Positions 11,236 to 21,859 of a stretch of DNA of 64,000 bases are shown here, one piece after another. The DNA is from Liriodendron chinense (taxonomy: Eukaryota; Streptophyta; Magnoliopsida; Magnoliales; Magnoliaceae), in assembly GCA_003013855.2 (NCBI GenBank), contig ML058484.1, forward strand, positions 12,842,215 through 12,906,214, read 5' to 3'. The notes under the pieces were generated by a model. The model saw only the letters and a list, made by a program, of their open reading frames with translations. It did no database searches and was not told the origin of the DNA. The position numbers and the translations under genes are program-made. Every line of letters starts with the position of its first letter. Position 1 is the first letter of the stretch.

Positions 11236-11504
11236 TCACTATCTCTGAGATCTTTATTTACAGATTTGCCATTGCCATTTGGGTATTCACTTCAATCCTC
11301 AATTGTGGCCCACATTTAATAACTTATATAATCGAAACGGTCCATATTTTTTTATTATGTCATTACCAAAAAAAGGAGCAAAGGCTATGGACTAATTGTG
11401 TTTTTGGCTTTGGATAAAATCCATAGCTATGTAGCTACGGATTTTATTCGTAGCTAAAATGTACACCCAGCCACAGCTGCCATACGAGTTTGATTGCCCA
11501 GTAT
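11236..11504. other. Spacer with a local inverted repeat
   Basis: No gene. At about 11412-11455 the phrases GGATAAAATCCATAGC and GCTACGGATTTTATTCGTAGC form overlapping inverted repeats around GCTATGTAGC, the look of a small MITE end or hairpin. Confidence 0.4.
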
Positions 11505-11790
11505 GCGGCTCTATGGGTCCATCACAATGTGTGTGTTTAATCTATGCCATCAATTGGTTTTTACATAATTTTTTAACTCATGAGCCCAAAAAAGAGTAAA
11601 ATCGAGGGCTCAAGTGGACCACACCATGTGAAATTGTAGATATTAAGTGCCAACCGTTGAGATTGTTGTGGTCCACTTGGGATTTAGATCTTCTTCATTT
11701 TTTGGATAATTCACTACAATTATGATTGTAAATTAATGGATGGAGTGGATAAGACACTTACATCACAATGGGCCCCACGAGCAGCAAACA
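11505..11790. mobile_element. GTGGGCCCC fold-back repeat, short full copy
   Basis: Left GGGTCCATCACAATGTGTGTG, here broken as GGGTCCATCACAATG and TGTGTG, then CTATGCCATCAATTGG; right the inverse ATGGATGGAGTGGATAAGAC and CATCACAATGGGCCCCACGA. The centre carries CAAGTGGACCACACC and the opposite GTGGTCCACTTGGG. Length about 285 bp. Confidence 0.75.
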
Positions 11791-11856
11791 GGATTGTTCG
11801 CCCTCTCGCCGCGGTGTCCAGCGCCAAAATTTCCCTCAAAATTAAAATCCCCCTTC

Positions 11857-11859
<3 letters not shown>

Positions 11860-11888
<29 letters not shown>
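11860..11888. repeat. C homopolymer of about 29 bp
   Basis: Uninterrupted cytosines. Length in the assembly is unlikely to be exact. Confidence 0.95.
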
Positions 11889-11891
<3 letters not shown>

Positions 11892-11899
11892 TTGCCCCT

Positions 11900-11940
11900 A
11901 ATTTCTCTCACTCTCTCTCGCCCCCATCTCTCTCTTGCAC

Positions 11941-11976
<36 letters not shown>

Positions 11977-11979
11977 CAC

Positions 11980-12028
<49 letters not shown>

Positions 12029-12219
12029 CCATCTCTCTCTCTCGCCCTCTCGCACGTCATCTCTCACCCACTCTCTTGCACGCCCTCGCCCCCATCTCCT
12101 CTCGCTCTCTCACTCACTCTCTTGCACGCCTACTCCTGACTCTCTCCCGTGCGTGAAGATAGAGGTTTCCTCCCCAAATCCGGCGATCCATCTCTCGCAC
12201 TTCCACTCGCCATCGTTGG

Positions 12220-12252
<33 letters not shown>
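11900..12252. repeat. (CT)n microsatellite cluster
   Basis: Several long CT tracts (about 11944-11974, 11983-12023, 12219-12250) separated by CTCTCGCAC-type sequence. The Ser/Leu/Arg-rich open frames here are products of the repeat, not genes. Confidence 0.95.
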
Positions 12253-12254
<2 letters not shown>

Positions 12255-12429
12255 CATTGAATATTCAAACCCTAATCAGGGTTTTAGTTGAGAATACCCA
12301 TTGTTCTTCAGGTGTGGGGAAGTGTTGGTAGGCCCCACACGAACTCTTGAGGCATGTGGGAGTCGTGTTGGGAAGTTTAGGCCTGTTGACAATACCCATC
12401 CAACCTGTTTGTAAGTTCACACGGACCTA

Positions 12430-12650
12430 GATCAAGAGAAAACCAAAATTTCAGATTGATCCAAAACTTTTGTTTCCTGTGGTGTCAACGGTAGGCTTTC
12501 AATCCCCACTGTTTCATGTGGTGTGCTCCACTTGAGCTGTGGATCTGCCTCACTTTTGGGCTCCTGCCCTAAAATGAGCGGGCAGTACAGATGGATGGCG
12601 TGGATAAAACAAATACATCATGGTGGGCCTCACAGAGCCAGGTCACCGGT
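12430..12650. mobile_element. GTGGGCCCC fold-back repeat, right half
   Basis: Contains in order AAATTTCAGATTGATCCAAA, TTTCATGTGGTGTGCTCCAC, TTGGGCTCCTGCCCTAAAAT, GATGGATGGCGTGGATAAAA and CATCATGGTGGGCCTCACAG. The left half of the family is not visible. Confidence 0.75.
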
Positions 12651-12775
12651 CACCATGAAAAGGGTGGGTCCCACCACGAAGATCATCTTTCTCATTAAAC
12701 AGGCTGATCACTCACCGAACCAACATTATTTTTGTGATAGGTGATCTTCGTAGTGGGCCCACCCTTCTCATGGTG
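12651..12775. repeat. Long imperfect inverted repeat (hairpin)
   Basis: Arm 1 at 12651-12686 (CACCATGAAAAGGGTGGG then TCCCACCACGAAGATCATC) pairs with arm 2 at 12740-12775 (GGTGATCTTCGTAGTGGG then CCCACCCTTCTCATGGTG), about 36 bp each with few mismatches, around a 53-bp loop. It abuts the fold-back repeat and could produce a small-RNA-type hairpin or be part of another fold-back element. Confidence 0.85.
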
Positions 12776-13575
12776 CCTATTTCCTACACAAGTGGCATGT
12801 TGGTCGGAAAAGATGGTACGGCACTACAAATTGTGGTACCTGCCTGCATGTAGGTGATCAGTTATTTTTTTTTATTTAGGATTTTTATTTTTTATTTTTT
12901 CGTTTTTGGTGGGCCAGATATTTGATAATGCTAGCAGATACGTGCACATAGCTACTGTACGTTTGGCATGCATGTACCTCAATTTGAAGTGTCCAAATCA
13001 TAGTCCCCATTACATATATGGTCATCTTAGAGGGGTCCTTAATTCCCAATTTGAGGCTACTAAAAGGACAACCAGAAGTAGTCATTGATCCAAATTGACC
13101 AAAAAAAATCATTTGGTAGGCCCACCAAAGATGACCAAATCTCTCATGTGGTGGCCCACCGAAGATGACCAAGAGTTGACATCAATAATATCATGTGCAT
13201 ATTGGTGTGGGAAAGGTAAGAGAAAACATGGGCAAGGAGCAATGATTTTCTAAATTGGAAATTTTTGTGATAGAATTGGATGATTTTCTGGGAAGATTAT
13301 TATGATGTTTATATTGATTGGAGTGACACAAGTGAAGGGTTTTGGTGTTTAGATCTTCAATGGCACAAGCGAGTGATTTCTCACTTGTCATAGATTAAAT
13401 TGATATTATTGTTCAATTAATATTAGATTTGTTGAATGATTGATTAATTGGAAGGGAAGGGTTTTTGGTTTCATCCTTGCAACTTTTGAATGTTTTCATC
13501 TATGTTGATTTGTCTATTTAGTTATGATTAAAAAAATTAGGGTAATCCGACATGTGGTTTGGCCATACAAAGTCT
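12776..13575. other. AT-rich spacer, no gene seen
   Basis: No gene. A short direct repeat of a GGCCCACC(A/G)AAGATGACCAA phrase occurs at about 13119-13170. The remainder is AT-rich and unassigned. Confidence 0.4.
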
Positions 13576-14800
13576 CAACAGTTTACATTTTGTGGACCAT
13601 CAAAATAAATGAAACTGTTTTTGTTGGTGGGTCCACATGAGCTTTTGATTTGTCTCATTTTTTTGCTCATGTCTTAAAATTGTCTCTAGAGGTGGGCACA
13701 AACCAAGCCAGCTCGAAAGCTTGGCTCGGATTGGTTCGAAAAAGCTCGACTTGGATTGGTTCGAATGGGAAGTTCAAACCAAACCAAGCCACCGAGTCAA
13801 GCTCGTTTGAAAAAACAAACCAAGCTCAAATTAGGGCAGTACCGGCTCGGCTCGGCTCGGCTCGAAGCTCGATTTGATTCAGCTTGGTTTGATTCGGCTA
13901 GTAGATTATAAGCATACTGCTTCCTGTAGTGTGATCCACTTGAGCTTTGGATATGATTCCATTTTGGGATCATGTCCTAAAATGATATGTAAAACAGATG
14001 GACAACATGGATAGTACATATACATGATGACATGGATAATACATAATACATATACATGATGACATGGATAATACATAATACATATACATGAATGCACATT
14101 GTTTCCTTGCACTTATAAAATTATGCTTGTGTACTTTTGTTTGGAAAATACTTTTACATGTTGTAACACCCCGTACTTTTCTGTACTCGGGTGTTACCAC
14201 GAGAATTCAAAATATATGTGTATGTGTAATGCCCTTCCGTGACTCTTTCATCAATTTGTTTGCGACTCCCGGTGCCCCGGACTGGCAGTGCGTAGTTCGC
14301 TCCCAAATGACTGAAGTCCTGAGATCCCGAAACCTCTGTCATATTGACCGCGCCGTCCTCGCGATCGCAATGGCGAATCCAGTGCGTTGATCTGATACTC
14401 GAGCTCAAAGATATGGACATTTAATCAAAACACCCAAAAAATGTGGTTGTGCACACTTGTGTGGGGCCACCCAATGTGGGGCCCACTACACGATCTCCCA
14501 AGCAATCATTTTCCCTCCCTTGTAATTATTACACTTAGTTATTACACAAAAAAATGAATAAATTAATAAAAATTAAATAAATAATAAAAGAGAGAAAGGT
14601 GTAATAATGGAGTGTCATGATGACACCCCATTCTTCTCCCATGCCCCCCACGTCCTCTACCATCCCTTCATTTAATAAAAAAATAAAAAATAAAAAATAA
14701 ATAAAAAGAGTATAAGAGAGATGTATGGAAGGGGGGAACGATCTCTCCCCCTTCATTCTTCCTTTCTTATTCATTCATATGCCATCCACTCCCTTCCTAA

Positions 14801-14863
<63 letters not shown>
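14801..14863. repeat. (GT)n(GA)n compound microsatellite
   Basis: About 18 bp of GT followed by about 44 bp of GA, inside the 4.39-kb solo LTR. Confidence 0.97.
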
Positions 14864-14866
<3 letters not shown>

Positions 14867-15069
14867 TGGGCCATCTTCATCAACCTCCCCTTCATCTCAA
14901 CCATTCATTCACTTCAACTGTCAAGATTGACCTTTGATCAAGGATACTAAGGTGAGTGCAAACTTCTCCCCTTTTTCTCGTTTACCTTTCATTTTATTTC
15001 CTTGGGCCCACCTTGTGATGGGCAATGAGATGGATGGGCTGGATCATCAGGAATGGGCCCCACGTACTT

Positions 15070-15070
<1 letters not shown>

Positions 15071-15122
<52 letters not shown>
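15071..15122. repeat. (TAA)n microsatellite
   Basis: About 17 TAA units inside the solo LTR. Poly-Ile, poly-Leu and poly-Asn open frames here are artefacts of it. Confidence 0.97.
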
Positions 15123-15123
<1 letters not shown>

Positions 15124-15139
15124 TTAAAAAAAAAGACGA

Positions 15140-16205
15140 AGGAGATGGCCACTGGACAGACAGCGTCCAGAGGACGCTGCTGCCCAGCAGCGCCTGGGCT
15201 GAAGGCCCCTTTGGGCGTTGACCATGGGTCCCCACTCGTGGGATCCACCTTGATGCATGTATTTGATCCACGCCGTCTGCTTGTTTCTCCAGCCCATTTT
15301 AAGGCTGGGTACCAAAAATGAAGTAAATCCAGATCTCGGGTGGACCACACCATAGAAAACAATGGAGATAATGATGTCCACTATTGAAACTTCCTTGTTC
15401 CACCGTGATGCTTCTGGACCAAATCACTTGCCCAATATTGGGCTCATTAGGTCCCCAATGAGCTGAAGAATCCTATGGATGGGGTGGATCATACTAATGT
15501 GGGCCCCACTTGAAACAAACAAAAAAGAAAAAAAAATTTAAAACGTCCAGACGCTGGACGTTCACAGCCGTTAGAGACGCTGGAACCATCTAGCATCCGA
15601 GCGGTTTGAATGGGGTCCCCACTCGTGGGACCCACCTTGATGTTTATGTTGTATCCACGCCGTCCATTTGTTTTCCCATATCATTTTAAGGCCAGGGCCC
15701 AAGAATGAACCAGATCCAAACCTTAAGCGGACCGCATCACATGAAACAGTGGGGGAGAATGGTGCCTACTGTTGAGCCTTCTTCGGCCCACCCTGAGGTT
15801 TGTAGCTCACCTAACGTACCCAATATTGGGCTCATTGGGTCCCCTATGAGCCGAGGAACCTGATGAACGGAGTAGATCACCTTTATGTGGGCCCCACTCG
15901 ATCAAAACAACACAAAAAAAGAAAGAAAGGAAAGAAGAAGTAGAGGCATTTCTAATGCTGGGCGTACCAGCGTCCACGGACGCTGGCTCGTGAGGCCAGC
16001 TAGTGGCCCACTCGTGGGTCCCACCATGATGCATGTGCTATATCCTCACCATCCATCCATTTGGGGAGATCATTTTAAGTCATGATCTGAAAAATGAAGA
16101 AGATCCAGATCTCAAGTGGGCCGTGCCGGAAGAAACAATAAAGACTGTTGAATTTTAATGTTTTGGGCCATGTTTGGCTGTCCTTGGTGGGCCCCACGTG
16201 GGAGC
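15140..16205. repeat. Tandem triplication, about 390-bp unit, inside the solo LTR
   Basis: Three successive units share the order GGACGCTGG-type stem, CCCACTCGTGGG (at about 15231, 15611 and 16007), CCACCTTGATG..., ATTTTAAGGC..., AGATCCAGATCTC-type, then CCCAATATTGGGCTCATT (about 15431 and 15817) and GTGGGCCCCACT. The period is 380-397 bp. The unit closely resembles the GTGGGCCCC fold-back family, so a fold-back element was apparently captured in an LTR and amplified. The third unit is shorter. Confidence 0.85.
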
Positions 16206-16319
16206 AATGTAGAAACCACCATTTGGACATTGAATACTGTATGTGTGGCTATAGCAATGACATTTTACCTGGGCCAAAGCGGACCCCACATGATCAGAAA
16301 TTAAGTTCCAAAATGGGGT

Positions 16320-16665
16320 CGGGCAAAGTTATGCAGGAATTTCTGTGCAGAAATTCCAAGTGCTCATGTTTGGCCCCGCACCAAAATTTTTTTATACATA
16401 TCCAGCAGGCCCTACCTTATGGGTTTTAAAGACCATGCATGGGTCTACCAGGGGTACTTGACAACACGCAAAAGGTGATACCGTTTGATGGTGGGACGTG
16501 CCCAAAGTTGGGCCAAAATCATTTCTGCACTACCATTTCTGCACAACTCCAAGTACCCATGTTTGGGCCTTTGTTAAAAATTGTACACACGCAAACAAAG
16601 GGATCCGTCTTATGAGTTTTGAAGACTATACATTGGTCTGTGAAGTGGTCATTTTATTTCTCCAA
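16320..16665. repeat. Direct duplication, about 175-bp unit
   Basis: Two units share AATTTCTGTGCAGAAATTCC- or TTTCTGCACAACTCC-like phrases, then AAGT(G/A)C(T/C)CATGTTTGG, TTATGGGTTTTAAAGAC or TTATGAGTTTTGAAGAC and ATGGGTCT/TTGGTCT. Moderately diverged. Confidence 0.6.
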
Positions 16666-17279
16666 AAGATGGCCCATTGTGATCACAAATTGGACCCAAA
16701 CTTAGCCTAGAACCATTTATGCATATAAAGTCCGTTTAATTAAAAATCTACGTGGGGTCACATCTATGGAATCCACCACCTTCCTAAAGTATTAAATAAG
16801 TCATTTAAACCCTAAAACTTGAATTTAGAGCCACCACCATAGGGTTGTTCTTAACCGTATAAATTATGGATATGACAATATAACCGCATAAATGGTCTAA
16901 AACATGGTAGGGTCGAATTCTAGCGAGCGTGTACATGTTTCAAGCAACATTGAAAGATGCTTCGATTCTTAAGGTGATGATTCCTCCCCTTGAGCTTTCC
17001 GCCTTCATGTTAATTAAGTAATAGTTTTATTCATATATGACTGAAAATTTTACTCTGTCTCATGATTACTTGTGTTGTTTGATTTTGCCATAAATCATAT
17101 GTTTAATCTTGCTATACGTGAATTCCTTTATAACTATGAATTGTTTACGAATTTTGGAATTGTCATTTTCATTCCTCATGTTTGGAATATGAAAGTGGAA
17201 TGTGAATTTGAATGGTTGCGATCACCTATATTTGATGGGACCTTAAACTGGTGGCCTTTGGAAGCGACTTATTGGAAAG

Positions 17280-17935
17280 ATTCCTGATGGTGTCCTTAGA
17301 TGGAATTGTTGGACTAAATGTTAAATGAGATGAGATCTTGATTATGCCCCTAGCTGGACTAGTATGAAAATATTTTTGATGATGTCTTTATATGGACTCG
17401 TTGGGCTGAATGTCCTATTGAGATGAGTTGTTAGGATTCCCGATGGACTTGATGGACCAATGGTCCTGCGAGATAAATTATTGATTATGTCTCTTATTGG
17501 ACTCGTGTGGAAATATTTTGGAGAATTATTGTGATGAAAGGCCACTAGTTGTAAGGAAATGTCATAATTGGTTTGGTTGTAAATTGGAATAATAATGGTT
17601 GGTTTAATCATGCATATCATGGCACAGACGGAACGTGTGGTGACGAGCCATATTACCGTCGGGTGGTCTGGTTGCTGAAAGCACGCACCCTCGAGGTATT
17701 TTCGCTGGCTCTAAACCACCATAGAGTGTCATTCACTGAGAGTACGTACCTTTGGTATTTTTGCTGGTGATGACCACTCGTGATATTGTGGGGCTGATGT
17801 ATGTCCTTAGTGACTTCCAGACCATTGGGTGAGGCCGATGTGTGTCCTTAGTGACTTCCGGATCACCAATTGATGAATTTGCATTGTGGGGCTGATGTGT
17901 GTCCTTAGTGACTTCCAGACCACATTTTCCAGCTG
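17280..17935. repeat. Short tandem arrays in the solo LTR
   Basis: One array (17280-17500) repeats a phrase like GATGGTGTCCTTAGATGGA with TTGGACTAAATG at roughly 90-bp steps. A second (17785-17925) repeats GGGGCTGATGTGTGTCCTTA plus GTGACTTCCAGACC three times at 43- to 54-bp spacing. No coding. Confidence 0.75.
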
Positions 17936-18960
17936 GATGTGCATCCCCAGGCTGAGGGACATGTGCATGCATTCATGCATTTAAGAAAGACTGCATCATG
18001 AATGTTTTGTACTTTTTTTTGTTCTTCTTGATTAATGTGTTGGTGTGTAATCTTGAGGGGACCTCACACTGAGCTGGCCACTCATGCTGTTATATTTCAA
18101 TTGTATAGTTGGTGCAGATGATTTGAACAATATACAGGTATTATTGGTGAGGAGCAGGATGATGAGATCAGGGATGACAATGCATTGCGTTTGTCCAAAG
18201 AAGAGCTGAATGTCTTTGCATTTTGGCAATTGTTATTTAAATTGGTTTATAATTGAGAATTATTTAATTACTGTATTCTAATTTACGTTGGATATATTTA
18301 GATTGCTTCCTTTCTGTATCTCGAAATAGAGGTCGAGACATTTGGTTTGTATAATCTTTATGGGCACCACTTAGACTTATTGTCGTATATGTTATATCTT
18401 TCCTATGTGCTTGGTTTTATTTTTCCGCTGCGAACGCTCTTTTTGGAATGATACTTGGAAATGGAAGGAAATGTGAGTTTTCTTCATAGGCTAACGCCCG
18501 GGTTTTTGGTATACGAGTCTAGAACTCGGGTTGCGAAAATCCGGGGCGTTACACATGTCTATTTTGAAGTTGCACTCCTTTAGAGGATGTTAAACATCAT
18601 ATGGTAAGATATGTTTGTACTTTTTTTTTCTAACTTTTTAAATTCTTTTCTAATTAAATAAACAAGGAAAAAAAGAGCCACTGCCAGTTTGAACTCGGCC
18701 CGGCCCGGTTCGAAATTTTTGACCAAACCGATCCCGGCTCGAACCAGATTTTTCTGGAGCAAACCAAACTCGGGCCACATGGGTCAACCCGAAACCCAAA
18801 CCAAACCAATCCACAAACTGCGGTGGTATAAAAACAAGCCAAACCAAACTAGGGCTAACTCGGCTCGGCCCGGATCGTTGCCCACCTCTAATTGTCTCCA
18901 CAAACGGATGAATGGTGTGGATAGAACACACACATCTCGGTGGGCCCCATGAAATTTGGT

Positions 18961-19700
18961 GATGTCACTTCAAGCGACGTCATGTTTGTCTGCCATCCGA
19001 TTTTCATCTGTAGTCAATGTACTCTGCATCCTAAATTATTATCATGCACCGTGATCGTTGGATGGGCCCACCTGAATGCTTCTTGTAAATCTACGTCGTC
19101 TACCAGTTTTTGGGATACCACTAGGATAAAGGATTAAAAAATGAGCTTGATTAACGACTGTAGTGGGTCGTAAGAGAGAAAATGTTAAGTGACAAATTTT
19201 GCATGGTTAACCTCACTTTCATCTTGCATTTACATGAATTATGTGGCTAAAGTGATCTAATTATATATGTTTTGATGTTTAAAAGTGATTGAGGGAATTA
19301 TGATGAATTCGAGCTAAAAATGTGATTTAAAGTCCAAGAGATGGTGATTCAAGCATGTGGATGAAAGAAGATCAAAAGAAGTTGCACGATACTTTAATGG
19401 TGCAGAAAATGTTCTGAAAAGTCCAAATCCATAACTGCAGGGCTGGAAAAGTAATATGCAGAAAGTGCAGAAATAGCCCTGGGTTTATTAAATTGCGAAT
19501 TTCGAGACGGTGCAAGTCTATAAAAGGGGAACCGAATTCCATAAATTGTATTCCAATTTTTTCCTTAAAGAGAGAGATTTTTTTACTTGATTCTTTATTT
19601 TAATTTCAATTCATATAAGTTAATTAAGGTGTTAATTTCTTTAGATTAATGCAAGTTCTCTTTTATTCTTGCAATGCTTCTCCTCTTTTCTTTATTATTT
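18961..19700. other. Spacer preceding the satellite, with a TATA-like motif
   Basis: No gene. TATAAAAGG at about 19519-19527, preceded by GTGCAAGTC and followed by an A/T-rich leader, looks like a plant core promoter on the plus strand and may be what remains of an LTR promoter at the edge of the satellite array. Confidence 0.4.
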
Positions 19701-21439
19701 TGTATGTTATCCGTAACAGACGTCCACGAGAAATTTCAGACTCCATCAAGATTCATAAGCACAATTATTGCCTAATTTGGCAATCAGGGCCTCTCGATAA
19801 GGAAAGTGGCCCGATGGCCTTGGAATGTCTTTATCGGAGTCTAGTCTATCTCGAAACTGATGTGGATTCTCTAGTCATGGACGAGCAGCCGAGGGAAATT
19901 TCGGACTCCAACTGCGTCGGATTCCATGCTTACTTGTAGTTTCAGAATTTCATATCAATTTTCTAAAAGTCACCTAAACACTTCAACAGTGGCTCAATCT
20001 GCGATCGATTATGTTCAAAATGGACGTGGACTGCATGTTGTCCACGATAGATGTCCACGCGAAATTTTGGACTTCATCGAGATCCATAAGCATAACTATT
20101 GTCCAATATGACAATCAGAGCCTCTCGGTAAGGGAAGTGGCCCGATGGCCTCGGAACGTCTTTATCGGAGTCCAGTTCATCTCGAAACCGACGTGGAGAC
20201 TCTCCAGTCATCGATAAGCCGTCGATGGAAATTTCGGACTCCACCTGTGTCGGAATCCGTGCTTACTTGCGGTTTCAGAGTTTCATATCAATCTTCTAAA
20301 AGACATCTAAACACTTAAAAGAGGCTCGATCTGCGACCGATTCCGTTCAAAATTGACGTGGACTGTATGTTGTCCACGATAGATGTCTACCGAAATTTCA
20401 GACTCCATCGAGATCCATAAGCACAACTATTGCCCGATGTAGCAATAAGGGCCTCTCGGTAAGGAAAGTGGCTCGATGGCCTCGGTACGTCTTTATCGGA
20501 CTCCAGTCCATCTTGAAATCGACGTGGAGACTCTCCAGTCACGGACGAGCTGCCGAGGGAAATTTCAGACTCCACCTGCGTTGAAATCCTCGCTTACTTG
20601 TGGTTTCGGAGTTTCATATCATCTTCCGAAAAACACCTAAACACTTCATAAGAGGCTCGATCTGCGACCGATTCCGCTCAAAATTAACGTGGACTATATG
20701 TAATCCGCGAAAGACGTCCACCTAAAATTTCGGACTCCATCGAGATCCATAGCACAACTATTGCTGGATCCAGCAATCAGGGCATCTTGGTAAGAAAAGT
20801 GGCTCGATGGCCTTGGAACGTCTTTATTGGAGTCCAGTCCATCTCGAAACTGACGTGGAGACTCTCCAGTCATGTACGAGCTGCCGTGGAAAATTTTGGA
20901 TTCCACCTGTGTCGGAATCCGTGCTTGCAGTTTCAAAATTTCATATCAATTTTCCGAAAGACACTTACACACTTTAAAAGAGGCTTGATCTGTGACCGAT
21001 TCCTCTCAAAATTGACGTGGACTACATGTTGTCCATGACTGACGTCCACCTGAAATTTTAGACTTTATCGAGATTCATAAGCACAACTATTGCTCGATCC
21101 GGCAATCAGAGCCTCTCGATAAAGAAAGTGGCCCGATGGCCTCAGTAGGTCTTTATCGGAGTCCTGTCCATCTCAAAACCAACGTGGAGACTCTCCAGTC
21201 ATTGAAGAGCTACCGAAGGAAATTTCAGACTCCACCTGCATTGGAATCCAAGCTAACTTGCGGTTTTGGGGTTTCGTATCAATCTTCTATAAGACACCTA
21301 AACACTTCAGAAGAGGCCCGATCTGCGATCGATTTCGCTCAAAATTGACGTGGACGGTATGTTGTCTTCGATAGACGTACACGCGAAATTTTGGACTCCA
21401 TCGAGATCCATAAGCACAACTATTACCCGATTTGGCAAT
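19700..21439. repeat. Satellite array, about 331-bp unit, left block
   Basis: About 5.2 head-to-tail units. The phrase GACGTCCACG(A/C)GAAATTT recurs at about 19719, 20050, 20382, 20713, 21041 and 21374, giving steps of 328-333 bp. Other landmarks are GGCAATCAGGGCCTCTCGGT, AAGTGGCCCGATGGCCTCGG, GACGTGGAGACTCTCCAGTC and AAAGACACCTAAACACTTC. GAAATTTCGGACTCCA occurs twice per unit, so the monomer may itself derive from a dimer. The many short open frames within it are not genes. Confidence 0.95.
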
Positions 21440-21859
21440 TGTTCACTTGCCTCAAGTGTAAGGCTGCGATGTAGTAAAATTCTCGGTAAGACTGAGGTCG
21501 ATCCACAGGGAATTAAGGTAAGCCAATTCAAACTATTCTAGCAACTCCAATTCAATAATTTAGAAGTTCAATTTCATAAACTAAGTAAAAACAGTAACTT
21601 AAGGAAAATTCTGCAATTAATGGAACTAAGGCTTCAAAGATCCACTTGTAGTAGTCCCATGTGAATTCATTCGTCCGAGTATAAACACAACTAGATTCGA
21701 AGTTCTATCTCTCTTCTAGTTGGAAGATTTAACATTCAAATACGAACAATCTCCACTTAAATATGAAAATAAGATTCTAGTTCTAATGAAGCACATAGGA
21801 TTCGAATATGTAGCCTTCGAAGTAAAAACCATGCCTATGGACTATGGTATGCTTTGAGA

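Larger units (their letters stand above)
14157..18558. mobile_element. Solo LTR of 4392 bp, TGTAACACCCCG type
   Basis: It begins TGTAACACCCCGTACTTTTC at 14162 and ends AATCCGGGGCGTTACA at 18553, with TG...CA ends and a short inverted terminal similarity TGTAAC(A/G)CCCCG. An exact 5-bp target duplication CATGT lies at 14157-14161 and 18554-18558. No second LTR start, no primer-binding site and no gag-pol coding occur between these ends, so it reads as a single long LTR left by recombination. Similar TGTAACACCCCG ends are known in Ty3 chromoviruses of the Tekay/Del group, which have unusually long LTRs; lineage assignment is inference. Inside are microsatellites, a triplicated 390-bp block and several short tandem arrays. 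Confidence 0.85.
13679..18898. mobile_element. hAT-type non-autonomous element 3, itself split by a solo LTR
   Basis: The element spans 13687-18890. Terminal inverted repeats are TAGAGGTGGGCA at the left and TGCCCACCTCTA at the right, a perfect 12-bp match. The target duplication ATTGTCTC is exact at 13679-13686 and 18891-18898. Subterminal regions are rich in GGCTCGG and AACCAAGC words. Removing the LTR insertion (14162-18553 plus its 5-bp duplication) leaves a native element of about 807 bp. No transposase coding is seen, so it would have needed a helper. Confidence 0.92.
13580..18960. mobile_element. GTGGGCCCC fold-back repeat, split by an insertion
   Basis: The left piece, 13580-13686, has GTGGACCATCAA, GGTGGGTCCACATGAGCTTT and TTTTTGCTCATGTCTTAAAA. 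The right piece, 18899-18960, continues exactly where it left off with CACAAACGGATGAATGGTGT and ATCTCGGTGGGCCCCATGA. Together they form the usual right half of the family. They are separated by hAT-type element 3, flanked by the exact duplication ATTGTCTC. Confidence 0.85.

Noticed and set aside
11736..12260. 174-codon plus-strand open frame and its neighbours
   Set aside because: Translation of C and CT runs; Pro/Ser/Leu repeats only.
14994..15362. Open frames with poly-Ile, poly-Leu or poly-Asn
   Set aside because: Produced by the TAA microsatellite in the solo LTR.
19649..21541. Repeated 60-96 codon open frames in the satellite
   Set aside because: Same frames recur in each monomer with stops and shifts; a product of tandem repetition.
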